A stretch of 64,000 bases of DNA from Martelella alba (GCF_006516955.1 NZ_VHLG01000007.1:158718-222717); one strand, 5' to 3'. Shown: positions 49,859 through 58,876, numbered from the stretch's first letter. The notes: generated from the sequence alone by a model not told the origin. Translations and numbers: made by a program.

Positions 49859-50127
49859 TTGTTTAATACCGCGGTGTGCGGCCCTTCTTGATGTGCTCCT
49901 TCAAGGGAGCAGTCAGCGACTTGGTGATTGGCTTGCAGCATCCACATGCGAAAACGCTTGATAGCGGGCGCTGAAACTGCGCGGCTTATAAGGGAAGGGG
50001 TGGCGAAGTGTCAATCTTCGATATCTCTTCGGCACTGATCTATCGCCTGTGTCGCCGCTTTTTCGTCATTTCTGTGATAAAAAACTGCCCTTGTTTCGCT
50101 ATTTGAAGCGCTTGGGCTAGAATAGCC

Positions 50128-51660
50128 GTGATTTTGAACGGGAATGCGTGCGCGATGCATTGGCGACAGGATGATCGGAAAGCAGATGACAAGCATCAGG
50201 CAGGTCGTCCGGCCATGCCGGGACTGCTTGCCGGGCTATCGGGCAAGATTCTTGTTCTGACGGTCGCCATCATCATGCTGGCGGCCGTGATTGTCTTTGT
50301 CCCCTCCGTCGCCGGCATGCGGCTTCGCTATCTCGAAGACCGCCTTGCCTCCGCCGCTGGTGCCGTGACGGTGATCGACGGTCTTCAGCCGCTGACCCTG
50401 CCGCGCGCCTTGCAGGACGAGACGCTGATGGCAACCGGCACCAAGGCAATCGTGCTGCGCAAGGACGGTATGTCGCAGCTTCTTGCCATGGCAGATATGC
50501 CCCCCAGCGTCGACCGCCAGTATGATCTTGCCGATGTCGGTCCGTTCGAGGCGGTGCTGGATGCCTTTGATGAACTGCTCTTTGGCGGCGACCGGACTAT
50601 CCGTTTCTTCGGGCCTGTCGGCGACAGCGATGCGATTATCGAACTGGTGACGTCGGATGCGGGCCTGAGGACCGCCCTCCTGCATTATGCCCGAAATGTT
50701 TTCCTGCTTTCAGTGCTGCTCGCCTCGGTTACGGCGATGCTGATCTATTTCCGGCTGAATGTGCTTCTGGTGCGTCCCTTGAGACAGCTTGTCGCCAATA
50801 TGCAGACTTTTTCCGAACAGCCCGAGGCTTCCGAATCGGTCTTCCGTCCGCAGGAGACGCAGGATGAGCTTGGTGTTGCCGGACAGCATCTGGCCGAGAT
50901 GCAGTCCGATCTGCAAAAGACGCTGAAGCAGCAGAAGCGGCTCGCCGAACTCGGGCTCGCCGTTTCCAAAATCAATCATGACATGCGCAATATTCTTTCC
51001 TCGGCACAGCTGATGTCAGACCGTCTTGCAGATGCAGATGATCCGGTGGTCAAGCGTATCGCGCCGAAGCTGCTGCGCGCCATTGACCGGGCAGCTGGCT
51101 ATTCGCGGGCGGTGCTGGCTTATGGCCAGGCCTCGGAAGCCGAACCGAAGCGCAGTGCTCTGCGTCTTCGTCTGCTGGTCGAGGATGTGTATGGCTATCT
51201 GGACATTGGCAGCGATGCGGGAATCGACTGGATCAATCAGGTGCCGGATGAGCTGGAGGTTGATGCTGATCCCGACCAGCTGTTCCGCGTCATCTTCAAC
51301 CTGTGTCGCAATGCCATCGAGGCGCTTCGCCAGCAGGTGGCGGACGAACCGGAGGCGCTTTGCTGCCTTGTCGTCGCGGCGCAGCGCAACGGAACTGTCG
51401 TGGCGCTGACGGTGGATGATACCGGGCCCGGCATGCCGGCAAAGGCCAGAGAGAATCTCTTCGCCGCCTTCCGCGGGTCTGCCCGTTCAGGCGGAACGGG
51501 GCTTGGACTGGCCATTGCCCGCGAAATCGTGCTGGCTCATGGCGGAACGATCGCACTTGTCGAAAAGGCCGGGCAGGGGACGCTTTTTAGGGTTGAGATA
51601 CCCGACCGCCCGGTTTCGCTGGAGCGCTATCGCAGTTCCTCGGCTGGCAGCTTCCGCTGA
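50128..51660 (+). CDS. Orphan membrane sensor histidine kinase
   Basis: 510 residues from the GTG at 50128; ATGs at 50155 and 50215 are alternatives, and the conserved part begins near PGLLAGLSGKILVL (residue 31). Transmembrane helices at about 40-60 and 190-210 flank a periplasmic sensor domain of about 125 residues. The H-box is SKINHDMRNILSS with H284; the N-box FNLCRNAIEAL, G1 DDTGPGMP and G2 GGTGLGLAIA complete the ATPase. Asp follows His in the H-box (HD rather than HE), as in several alphaproteobacterial kinases. No response regulator is adjacent, so the partner and signal are unknown. Confidence 0.88.
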   Translation: MILNGNACAMHWRQDDRKADDKHQAGRPAMPGLLAGLSGKILVLTVAIIMLAAVIVFVPSVAGMRLRYLEDRLASAAGAVTVIDGLQPLTLPRALQDETLMATGTKAIVLRKDGMSQLLAMADMPPSVDRQYDLADVGPFEAVLDAFDELLFGGDRTIRFFGPVGDSDAIIELVTSDAGLRTALLHYARNVFLLSVLLASVTAMLIYFRLNVLLVRPLRQLVANMQTFSEQPEASESVFRPQETQDELGVAGQHLAEMQSDLQKTLKQQKRLAELGLAVSKINHDMRNILSSAQLMSDRLADADDPVVKRIAPKLLRAIDRAAGYSRAVLAYGQASEAEPKRSALRLRLLVEDVYGYLDIGSDAGIDWINQVPDELEVDADPDQLFRVIFNLCRNAIEALRQQVADEPEALCCLVVAAQRNGTVVALTVDDTGPGMPAKARENLFAAFRGSARSGGTGLGLAIAREIVLAHGGTIALVEKAGQGTLFRVEIPDRPVSLERYRSSSAGSFR

Positions 51661-51886
51661 ACACCGTCCACGGGGCGCAGCGGTGGGCTTTGTCGCTCTT
51701 TACATGATAGGTTATCTTTTTTAAGTCTTTTAATTCAAATGGTTAGTTCTGTCTTTGGTGTCGATTTTCACTTTTGTTGCGGGAAAATGACAAAAAACTT
51801 CGCAAAGTCTCTTGCATTCCAAATGCGAAACCCGTAGAAGCCCTCTCGCACCCCGCAGACGACGCGGCGGTCGCAAAAAAAGGCAA

Positions 51887-51963
51887 GCACCCGTAGCTCA
51901 GCTGGATAGAGCACCAGACTACGAATCTGGGGGTCAGGAGTTCGAATCTCTTCGGGTGCGCCA
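51887..51963 (+). tRNA. tRNA-Arg (anticodon ACG)
   Basis: A complete 77-base cloverleaf with acceptor GCACCCG/CGGGTGC, D-loop AGCTGGATAGA, anticodon stem CCAGA/TCTGG with loop CTACGAA (ACG at 51921-51923), T-arm around GTTCGAATC, discriminator G and encoded CCA. The first base of the anticodon is expected to be edited to inosine by TadA. Confidence 0.97.
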
Positions 51964-52480
51964 TTATTTCCAATGAAAATCAATATCTTCTGAAGGGTGA
52001 AGCCGATACTTGCTTGTTCGGTTTTTGGCGTCGCACTGGGTTGTTTGTCGCTTCGAGACTGGCGCTCTTAGTCAGTCAATCCTGACTGAAAATCGCTTCA
52101 GTCTGGCCGCTCTGGTTGTTCTTCGGCTTGCCGTCTGGAGCGGTATCCAGATCGCAGAATGGGGTGGCAAGCTCTGAAAGTCTGATGACGTTGAGAAACA
52201 AGGCCTCAATGCCGCTCAGGCAATCTGACTGAGTGTGGCTTTGAACGTGCACGTTGCAGATATGCAGCCGTCAGCGGCGACGAATAGTAATGCCTTACCA
52301 TGATGACGGCGCCCAGGCTGTTTTTTCGCAAATCTTTTAGTGAAACGAACACTTCACACTGCCGTGGCTTGTTCTTGCCCCATTAACCGGGCATGATCAT
52401 TGTTAAATCAATGCTGCGTAGCGCTTTGGCCAGGGGCTGCTTTTCTTCTTTTTCACGATGTGCCTTTCTTGCGAGGAACT
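51964..52480. other. Gene-free stretch after tRNA-Arg
   Basis: About 517 bases without a convincing gene. The sequence is moderately GC-poor, has several stops in all frames, and holds one perfect inverted repeat TCAGTCA/TGACTGA (52072-52089). The last 100 bases probably contain the promoter of the radical SAM gene. It may be decayed DNA downstream of a tRNA, but no integrase or repeat of the tRNA 3' end was seen. Confidence 0.5.
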
Positions 52481-54295
52481 ATGAATGTGAGTGTGACCGA
52501 GAGGCCTATTCCATCAGGTGCTGGCGGAGAGGTGTTCACGCTGGTTCTCGTGAAACCGACGCATTACGACGATGATGGCTATCCCATCCAGTGGTTTCGC
52601 TCGGCCCTGCCATCGAATACGCTGGCCTGCATGAACGGTCTTGCAGAAGATGCACGCGAACGGCGTGTGCTCGGTGATGCTGTCGACATCTGTATCGAGA
52701 CTTATGACGAGACCAACCGCCGCGTCTATCCGGCCCGGATCATCCGGGATCTCAAGCGGCGCGGCGGAAAGGCGCTGATCGGTATTGTCGGCGTCCAGTC
52801 CAATCAATATCCGCGAGCGCTTGATATGGCGCGGCGGTTCCGCGAAGCCGGGTTGACGGTTGCCATTGGTGGTTTCCATGTTTCCGGTTGTATCGCCATG
52901 CTGCCCGAAATGCCGCCGGAGCTGAAAGAGGCACAGTCGCTTGGTATTTCGCTTTTTGCCGGCGAGGCGGAGGAGGGGCGGCTGGATGAGGTTCTGCGTG
53001 ATGCCTATCACGACCGTCTGGAGCCGCTCTACAATTTCATGAATCAGCTGCCTGCACTCAATGGAGAGCCGGCACCCATCCTGCCGCGCAAGCATGTGGA
53101 GCGCACATCGGGCACCTATTCCAGCATCGACCTTGGTCGCGGCTGCCCCTATCAGTGTTCTTTCTGCACCATCATCAATGTTCAGGGGCGCAAGAGCCGT
53201 TTCCGCACGCCGGATGATCTGGAGAACATCATCCGCGTCAATGTCGCGCAGGGGATCAAGCGCTTCTTCATCACCGATGACAATTTCGCGCGCAACAGCG
53301 ATTGGGAAATCCTGATGGATCGCGTGATCAAGCTGCGCGAAGAGGAGGGGATCAAGGTTGGCTTTACCATTCAGGTCGACACGCTCTGTCACAAAATCCC
53401 GAATTTCATCGAAAAGACGACGCGGGCCGGAGCCAGAACCGTGTTTATCGGGCTGGAAAACGTCAATCCCGACAACCTGATTGCAGCCAAGAAGCGACAG
53501 AACAAGATTACCGAATATCGCGCCATGCTGCAGAAATGGCGCGCTCATGGTGCTGTCACCTATGCCGGCTATATCCTTGGATTTCCGGCCGACACCAAGG
53601 AAACCATTGTTCGAGACATCGAGATCATCAAACGCGAACTGCCTGTCGACCTGCTCGAATTCTTCATCCTGACGCCACTCCCCGGCTCGGAAGATCACAA
53701 GAATATGGTGGCGCGCGGTGAGTGGATGGATGGCGACATCAATAAATATGACCTCAATCACCGTGTGACGCACCATTCGAAAATGTCCGACACGGAATGG
53801 GAGGAAGCCTACAAGCTGGCCTGGGACACGTTCTACAGCCCCGATCATATGCGAACCGTGATGAAGCGCGCCGCGCAAATTCCTAATGGCAGACCCAAAA
53901 AGGTCTTCAAGACCATGCTCTGGTTCAAGCTGATGATCGATCATGAGGGCGTGCATCCGTTGGAAGGCGGAGCGCTGCGGCTGAAATCACGGCGCGATCG
54001 CCGTCACGGAATGAGGCTGGAATCACCCTTTGTATTCTATCCGAAATATTGGGGCAGCACGGCTGTGAAACTTTGGAAATACTGGCGGTTTTATGCCGGT
54101 GCCAAAAAAACATACGATGAAGTGATGGCGGATCCAGAGCGCTACAACTACAACGATATCGCCATTGCGCCACCGGGTGAGGATGAGTTCGAACAGCTTT
54201 CACTCTATCATGCGACGAGCGGTGGCGAGGCTGCTCTGGCCCGCAAGAAGCGTGGCGATGTCATCCGCGAGGCCACCAGTGCCGTTGCCCATTGA
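52481..54295 (+). CDS. B12-binding-type radical SAM protein, unknown function
   Basis: 604 residues. The N-terminal part (about 15-200) looks like a cobalamin-binding fold without a clear DxHxxG motif; the radical SAM domain starts at LGRGCPYQCSFCTII, with cluster cysteines C222, C226 and C229. Next come the SAM-site segments ITDDNF and VFIGLENVNP, and a C-terminal region of about 200 residues rich in Trp and Tyr. The substrate cannot be read from sequence. The ATG at 52481 has GAGGAAC upstream; 27 upstream codons in frame are not conserved. It stands alone between a tRNA and a convergent MFS gene. Confidence 0.85.
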   Translation: MNVSVTERPIPSGAGGEVFTLVLVKPTHYDDDGYPIQWFRSALPSNTLACMNGLAEDARERRVLGDAVDICIETYDETNRRVYPARIIRDLKRRGGKALIGIVGVQSNQYPRALDMARRFREAGLTVAIGGFHVSGCIAMLPEMPPELKEAQSLGISLFAGEAEEGRLDEVLRDAYHDRLEPLYNFMNQLPALNGEPAPILPRKHVERTSGTYSSIDLGRGCPYQCSFCTIINVQGRKSRFRTPDDLENIIRVNVAQGIKRFFITDDNFARNSDWEILMDRVIKLREEEGIKVGFTIQVDTLCHKIPNFIEKTTRAGARTVFIGLENVNPDNLIAAKKRQNKITEYRAMLQKWRAHGAVTYAGYILGFPADTKETIVRDIEIIKRELPVDLLEFFILTPLPGSEDHKNMVARGEWMDGDINKYDLNHRVTHHSKMSDTEWEEAYKLAWDTFYSPDHMRTVMKRAAQIPNGRPKKVFKTMLWFKLMIDHEGVHPLEGGALRLKSRRDRRHGMRLESPFVFYPKYWGSTAVKLWKYWRFYAGAKKTYDEVMADPERYNYNDIAIAPPGEDEFEQLSLYHATSGGEAALARKKRGDVIREATSAVAH

Positions 54296-54382
54296 GACGG
54301 TGGCCAAGCGGAAATCACCGGAGCAGAATTCAACTGTCAGGTTGTGTTTGCTGCTCTAGCCTGTTGTTTTTGGCTGCTGCGC

Positions 54383-55627
54383 TTATCGGCCCTGGCTTTG
54401 CTCCGATCGGATTGGGCTGGAGCCTTCAATATTGCGGCGGCTGGTGAACCAGAGCAGGCAGGCGAAGGTGGCTGGCAGAAGCAGGCCTAGGCTCATCGGA
54501 AGCGGTGTGTCGCTGCCGCCAAGTGCAACGCATGATGACACGCCAAAGGCGAGCGCAAACTGGATACCGCCGAGAAGGGCCGAGCCGATGCCGGCGCCCT
54601 GTTTTGCCGCAGCCATGGTAACGGCCATGGCGTTGGCTGACAGCAGGCCGACCATGCCGATGGCAACCCACAAAGGGGCGGTGAAGAGCCAGATTGACGG
54701 GCTTGCTGAAACGATCACCGTGACGGCGGTCACCGCGACATAGACCGGCAGGCCGACCGCCATGATCCTTTGCGGCGTAAAGTGATCGAGAAGTTTGTTG
54801 TTGAGCTGGGTAAACAGAACCAGAGCCATGGCGATGGCCGCGAAGACCAGGCCATAGGCAAGGCTGCTCAAACCAAACACGCCCTGAAAGACGCCGGAAG
54901 AGCCGGTAATAAAGGCAAACATGCCGCCCTGGACAAGGCCTGCAACGAGCGCAGGTGCGATAAAGCCTGGCAAAGTGATGAGGTGACGCGCATTGCGTCC
55001 GGCCGTGCGGAACGGTGCATCAGCGCGTTTGGCGTGCGGCAATGTCTCCGGAATGATCAGATAGGAAAGCACAAGCGCGACAATCCCCACCAGTATCATG
55101 GCGACGAAGATCGAGCGCCAGCCAAAGGCTTCCAGAAGCAGGCTGCCGAGCGTTGGCGAGATAATCGGGCCGATGGTCATAAGCATGACGAGGACACCAA
55201 GAGCCTTTGCCGCCTGCCGGTCTTCGTAAAGATCGTTGATCACGGCGCGCGAGACCACCATACCGGCGCACGCGCCAATGGCCTGGAACAGGCGGAGAAG
55301 ATTGAACGTGGCAATATGATCAACCATCAACAGGGCAGCAGAGGTTAGCGTGAACAGTAATGTTCCCAGAAGCAGCGGTGCCCTGCGCCCGTAAGCGTCA
55401 ATGAGCGGCCCCATGATGAGCTGGCCGATACACAGGCCGAAGAAAAACAGCGACAATGAAAGGCCGGTTTCCTCGGGGCTTGCATTCAGGGCGCGGGCGA
55501 GATGACCAAGCGCGGATAGATACATATCCGTTGCGAGCGGCGGAAAGATCGACAAAAGCGCAAGAACGCCGGTAATGGCTCTGGCACGGCCGGGCGTAAT
55601 CCGGCGCATTTCCTGATGCGGTGACAT
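54383..55627 (-). CDS. Bcr/CflA-family MFS exporter
   Basis: 414 residues with 12 transmembrane helices. Family signatures are FPPLATDMYLSALGHLA in helix 1, GPLIDAYGRRAPLL (motif A) and RLFQAIGACAGMVVSRAVINDLY. Members export bicyclomycin, chloramphenicol or small metabolites such as cysteine. The ATG at 55627 has AGGA at good spacing; an ATG 24 bases upstream does not. It is divergent from a TetR gene, and the shared region has a strong palindrome, so repression by that regulator is likely. Confidence 0.9.
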   Translation of the reverse strand: MSPHQEMRRITPGRARAITGVLALLSIFPPLATDMYLSALGHLARALNASPEETGLSLSLFFFGLCIGQLIMGPLIDAYGRRAPLLLGTLLFTLTSAALLMVDHIATFNLLRLFQAIGACAGMVVSRAVINDLYEDRQAAKALGVLVMLMTIGPIISPTLGSLLLEAFGWRSIFVAMILVGIVALVLSYLIIPETLPHAKRADAPFRTAGRNARHLITLPGFIAPALVAGLVQGGMFAFITGSSGVFQGVFGLSSLAYGLVFAAIAMALVLFTQLNNKLLDHFTPQRIMAVGLPVYVAVTAVTVIVSASPSIWLFTAPLWVAIGMVGLLSANAMAVTMAAAKQGAGIGSALLGGIQFALAFGVSSCVALGGSDTPLPMSLGLLLPATFACLLWFTSRRNIEGSSPIRSEQSQGR

Positions 55628-55671
55628 GAATGGGTCCTGCTGGGCGGGCATCGCAAATGGTGCTGAGATTA

Positions 55672-55716
55672 TTTTTAGACTGCAGTCTATTTATTTAATG
55701 GATGATAGTCTAAAAA
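55672..55716. promoter_or_regulatory. Candidate operator between the Bcr/CflA pump and TetR genes
   Basis: A perfect 14-base palindrome TAGACTGCAGTCTA (55676-55689), plus a further half site TAGTCTA (55706-55712). The outer arms TTTTTAGACT (55672-55681) and AGTCTAAAAA (55707-55716) are exact reverse complements. It lies in the AT-rich divergent region, as expected for a TetR-family operator. Confidence 0.7.
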
Positions 55717-55767
55717 TCAATCCGGTATGGCGCATGCGCCGTGAATGGATTATCGGGAGGGGGATCA

Positions 55768-56382
55768 ATGGATGACGATGGCAAGCGAAGCGGCCGGCCA
55801 CGCGATCTTGAGGCGGGGCAGGCCCTGAAGGATGCTGCGCTGGCTTTGGTGCGCGGGCACGGTTATGGCCGTGTTTCAATTGCCATGATTGCCGAAAAGG
55901 CGGGTGTGGCGCGCCAGACCCTTTATAACCGCTGGAAGACCAAGGCGGATCTCGTGCTTGATGCCGTCTTCGATGAAGCCAATCGTCAGGTTTCCTCACC
56001 TGATGTAGCGGTCGATCTGCCAATGCGGCAGCAATTGGAACATTATCTGAATGACGTTTTCATGCATCTGCGCGCTGATGGTGACACATTACGGGCACTG
56101 ATTGCAGCAGCGCAGGAAACGCACGGATTCCAAACGGCTTTCCGTGAACGCTTCGTCAAGCCGCGAGAGGCGATCGTGACGGAATTTCTGCGGCATGCGC
56201 AGCAAAGAGGCGAGCTATCGCCAGCTCGCGATCCGGCACTCCTGTCAGCGATGATCCATGGCGTGTTCTGGTATAACCTGCTCAATGGAAGGGGCATTGA
56301 GGCCGGACTTGCCGGTACAATTGCGGCGGAGATCTTTCGCGAAACCGGCGACCTGCCGCAGCGGGCGGATCAGGTGTCGTGA
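55768..56382 (+). CDS. TetR-family regulator of the divergent pump
   Basis: 204 residues. The helix-turn-helix spans about residues 18-62 (ALKDAALALVRGHGYGRVSIAMIAEKAGVARQTLYNRW in two halves); the C-terminal domain resembles the TetR_C_16/33-like group, with no recognised ligand. GGGAGGGGGA lies before the ATG at 55768, a strong site, and excludes the GTG nine codons upstream. Divergent arrangement and palindrome imply local control of the exporter and itself. Confidence 0.9.
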   Translation: MDDDGKRSGRPRDLEAGQALKDAALALVRGHGYGRVSIAMIAEKAGVARQTLYNRWKTKADLVLDAVFDEANRQVSSPDVAVDLPMRQQLEHYLNDVFMHLRADGDTLRALIAAAQETHGFQTAFRERFVKPREAIVTEFLRHAQQRGELSPARDPALLSAMIHGVFWYNLLNGRGIEAGLAGTIAAEIFRETGDLPQRADQVS

Positions 56383-56439
56383 ACCCGACGCCTGAGATGT
56401 GGTCCAGTTTTTGCACCGTTGAGGCAAGGGTGCTCTGAT

Positions 56440-56581
56440 CGGCGAAAGACTGTTTTAATCCAATGCCTTGAATAGCCTGGATCCCCGCGACGAGCACGGG
56501 GATGACGATGGCGGGGGGCGGCTGTGCCAGCCCAGGCAAATGACTTTTCAACAGTCTTGAGGCGGGGAAAATCCCCGCCTC
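56440..56581. repeat. Mosaic intergenic repeat, copy D (shorter, - orientation)
   Basis: It lies between the ends of the TetR and mucR genes. On the - strand it begins with a perfect 10-bp hairpin GAGGCGGGGA/TCCCCGCCTC (56559-56581), a box like CTCAAGACTGTTGAAAAG, and one palindrome (ATCCCCGCG/CACGGGGAT, 56481-56503 with one mismatch). The middle segment then reads GGCATTGGATTAAAACAG and CTTTCGCCG. It stops there: the second palindrome seen in copies A-C is missing. Confidence 0.75.
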
Positions 56582-56589
56582 GTTTGCCT

Positions 56590-57057
56590 TTAGGACTTGT
56601 CTTCCAATTTTGGCGTGCGCTTGGAAACGGTGACGCCGAGGCCGATATCCTTGGCGATGTGTGAGCGCCTTGCTGCATAAGATGGCGCCACCATGGGATA
56701 TTCAGGCGGTAGTCCCCATTTGATCCGATATTCATCGGGCGTCATATTATACTGTGACTTGAGATGTCGCTTCAGCGAACGGAAGCGGCGGCCGTCTTCC
56801 AGGCATATGATGTAGTCGTTCTCAAGCGACTGCGCGACGGGTACCGCTGGCGTCTGACCGCTGTTGGGCTGCGACCAGGTTTCACCGTGGGAGCTCTGAC
56901 CGGCTTGGTCGGGCTGTCCAAGTGCGCGCTGGACACTTGCAATAAGTGCCGGCAGTTCATCTGCCGAGACGTCATTTCTGCTGATATAGGCCGTAACGAT
57001 GTTGGCTGTGAGTGATGAGATGTTCTCCGGCATTGGATCTTGGATTTTGGAATACAT
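56590..57057 (-). CDS. Ros/MucR-family zinc-finger regulator
   Basis: 155 residues. The family controls exopolysaccharide, motility, cell-cycle and virulence or symbiosis genes and binds AT-rich DNA in an H-NS-like manner. The zinc-finger region is IICLEDGRRFRSLKRHLKSQ followed by YNMTPDEYRIKWGLP. The expected ligands are C85, D88 (as in MucR), H98 and a second His; here Q102 stands where the last His is usual. The N-terminal 50 residues fit the oligomerisation part. ATG at 57057 has AGG upstream; MPENIS (57033) is an alternative. The very AT-rich upstream region suits autoregulation. Confidence 0.9.
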   Translation of the reverse strand: MYSKIQDPMPENISSLTANIVTAYISRNDVSADELPALIASVQRALGQPDQAGQSSHGETWSQPNSGQTPAVPVAQSLENDYIICLEDGRRFRSLKRHLKSQYNMTPDEYRIKWGLPPEYPMVAPSYAARRSHIAKDIGLGVTVSKRTPKLEDKS

Positions 57058-57655
57058 GAATTTGCCTACCTATGCTCGATATGGACCTGATGACGCGACA
57101 AATTATTCGCAACTCGGCCTGAGCGCGGTTACCGTTTCTCACGGTCCGTATCATAAGTTTAATCAGTTTTTTGCAGTTTTCAGAGCCATTTTCTCGATAT
57201 GTTGCTCATCAAAACTGCCGTTTTGTAAAAAGAAAATATCGTTACTTCTTATTAACCCAGATTCGGCTTCAAGACACTCTCCCCGGTTTTCTTGTTTTTC
57301 TGCATTTATCAGGTTTCGAAATGAGAATCTACAGGAAAATAAGTAGTATGAAATTTATTCATATTTAAATAAAGAATATTTGCTTACGTTTTCTAAATTA
57401 AGCTAAAATATTCATAGCTTGTGAAGTAAGTCGTGAGCGAAATTTTGCAATGCTGACCAGTGGACTACGTTTGACGATTTTGGAAATATATATTTTTTAT
57501 TCCAAGGGATTCCGTCTGGTTACAAAGGCGTATTTGCTTGTGGTCGCAGAAAATAAAGCGGTCAATAAACTATATTGTCCGCCTTCATCACGATTTGAAG
57601 GCGGACAAAAACAGAAAGTGAATGCTTACGCTTAACGGGCGCGGACGCAGTCGGA
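57058..57655. other. AT-rich region upstream of mucR
   Basis: About 600 bases with composition far more AT-rich than the rest, many A/T tracts and TA steps, especially 57150-57500. Open frames of 60-110 codons exist but lack good starts and typical codon use, so I do not call them. CAAAAC/GTTTTG (57210-57225) is an inverted repeat. It lies between the starts of mucR (-) and the end of the glycosyltransferase gene (-), and may be a MucR-bound regulatory zone or transferred DNA. Confidence 0.55.
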
Positions 57656-58876
57656 TTAACGATTTTCCGCCATATCTGCGGCGACGGCGGCCTGCATTTC
57701 ATCAAGAATATCCGGCAGTGCGCTCAGGACCCGGTTCCAGCGCGGCATCAATGTGGTGGCATCGGGGTCATCGAGAAAGCTGTTTCCCGCCTCGATCAGA
57801 TTTTTGGCGAACAGTTCGACGGCCTGCTCCTCCTTGTGTCGGTCCGTGGAAAGGCCATTCATCCGCGCGTCGTTGTGGTAGATCTCCACAAGGTCGAGAG
57901 CTGTGCGGAAATAGGATGCCTTTACCGTTCTGAGTGTCTCCTGCGAGAAGGTCACACCATCTGTGGCGAGTTTGCGAAACACTGCCTTGCAGATATCGGT
58001 CGACATTCGCGACAGGCCCTTGGCGGCATCTTCTGCCGAAAGGGGCTGGTGCTTGTGGTCGTAGCCGTCGGAAATATCGACCTGGCAGATGGCGCTGTTG
58101 GAATAATTGCGCCACAGCTCTGACAACACGCCGATCTCCAATCCCCAGTCGAAGGGGATGCGGATGTCGGGCAGGATATGGGTGCGCATGGCAAATTCGC
58201 CGGCAAGCGGATAGCGGAAAGCTTTCAGATAGTCGATATAGGGCTGGTGCCCGATGGTTTTTTCAAGTGCCAGCAACAGTGGCGTGACGAGAAGCCGCGT
58301 AACGCGACCATTCAGCGAACCGCCAGCAATGCGGGGATAGTAGCCCTTTGCGAAAACATAAGGGAAGGCGGGGTTGGTCACGGGGTAGACGAGCCTGGCC
58401 AGCATCTCGCGCGAATAGGTGACGATGTCGCAGTCATGCAGCGCTACGACTGATGAATTGCGTGCGCCGAGCACGTAGCCGATGCAATACCAGACATTGC
58501 GGCCCTTGCCGGGCTCTTCCGGGGCCAGATTGGCGTCATCAAGGCGATTGTGGATCGCCTGCATACGCGGCCCGTCATTCCACAAAACCGCATGGTTTTG
58601 CGGCAGGCGGCTGAAATAATTCAGCGCATAACGATATTGTTCCTCATTGGCACGATCGAGGCCGATGACGATGTTGGAAATATAGGGCACTTCCGTCAGA
58701 TGATTGACGATGTTGTCCAGCGCATCGGCTTCCAGTTCGGAGAACAGCGATGGCAGGATCAGGGTAATCGGTCGCGTGGCGCTGAAACTGGTCAGTTCGC
58801 GTTCGACACGGTGCAGCGAACGCTCTCGCAGATTATGCAGTGTTGCAACGACACCATTCTGGTGAAAATCAGCCAT
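57656..58876 (-). CDS. gpgS: Glucosyl-3-phosphoglycerate synthase-like glycosyltransferase
   Basis: 406 residues, GT-A fold. The metal-binding DxD is D148-C-D150 (VVALHDCDIVTYS). The opening MADFHQNGVVATLHNL and ITLILPSLFSELE match the gpgS group found in marine and salt-tolerant bacteria; NDP-sugar plus 3-phosphoglycerate would give the phosphorylated glycoside. Mannosyl-3-phosphoglycerate synthase is the main alternative. AAGGAG precedes the ATG. The phosphatase gene for the next step lies 89 bases upstream on the same strand. The likely product, glucosylglycerate or mannosylglycerate, is a compatible solute. Confidence 0.82.
   Translation of the reverse strand: MADFHQNGVVATLHNLRERSLHRVERELTSFSATRPITLILPSLFSELEADALDNIVNHLTEVPYISNIVIGLDRANEEQYRYALNYFSRLPQNHAVLWNDGPRMQAIHNRLDDANLAPEEPGKGRNVWYCIGYVLGARNSSVVALHDCDIVTYSREMLARLVYPVTNPAFPYVFAKGYYPRIAGGSLNGRVTRLLVTPLLLALEKTIGHQPYIDYLKAFRYPLAGEFAMRTHILPDIRIPFDWGLEIGVLSELWRNYSNSAICQVDISDGYDHKHQPLSAEDAAKGLSRMSTDICKAVFRKLATDGVTFSQETLRTVKASYFRTALDLVEIYHNDARMNGLSTDRHKEEQAVELFAKNLIEAGNSFLDDPDATTLMPRWNRVLSALPDILDEMQAAVAADMAENR

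Noticed and set aside
49859..50127. Replication origin next to rpmH
   Set aside because: There is no dnaA gene and no cluster of DnaA boxes; in alphaproteobacteria this operon is generally away from the origin.
51743..51973. A 76-codon - strand frame across tRNA-Arg
   Set aside because: It is the antisense of the tRNA, a known annotation artefact.
52514..53956. Long - strand open frame within the radical SAM gene
   Set aside because: Shadow frame; the + strand has the CxxxCxxC motif and a good start.
57450..57635. Short open frames in the AT-rich zone upstream of mucR
   Set aside because: They arise in AT-rich DNA with no ribosome site or family similarity.
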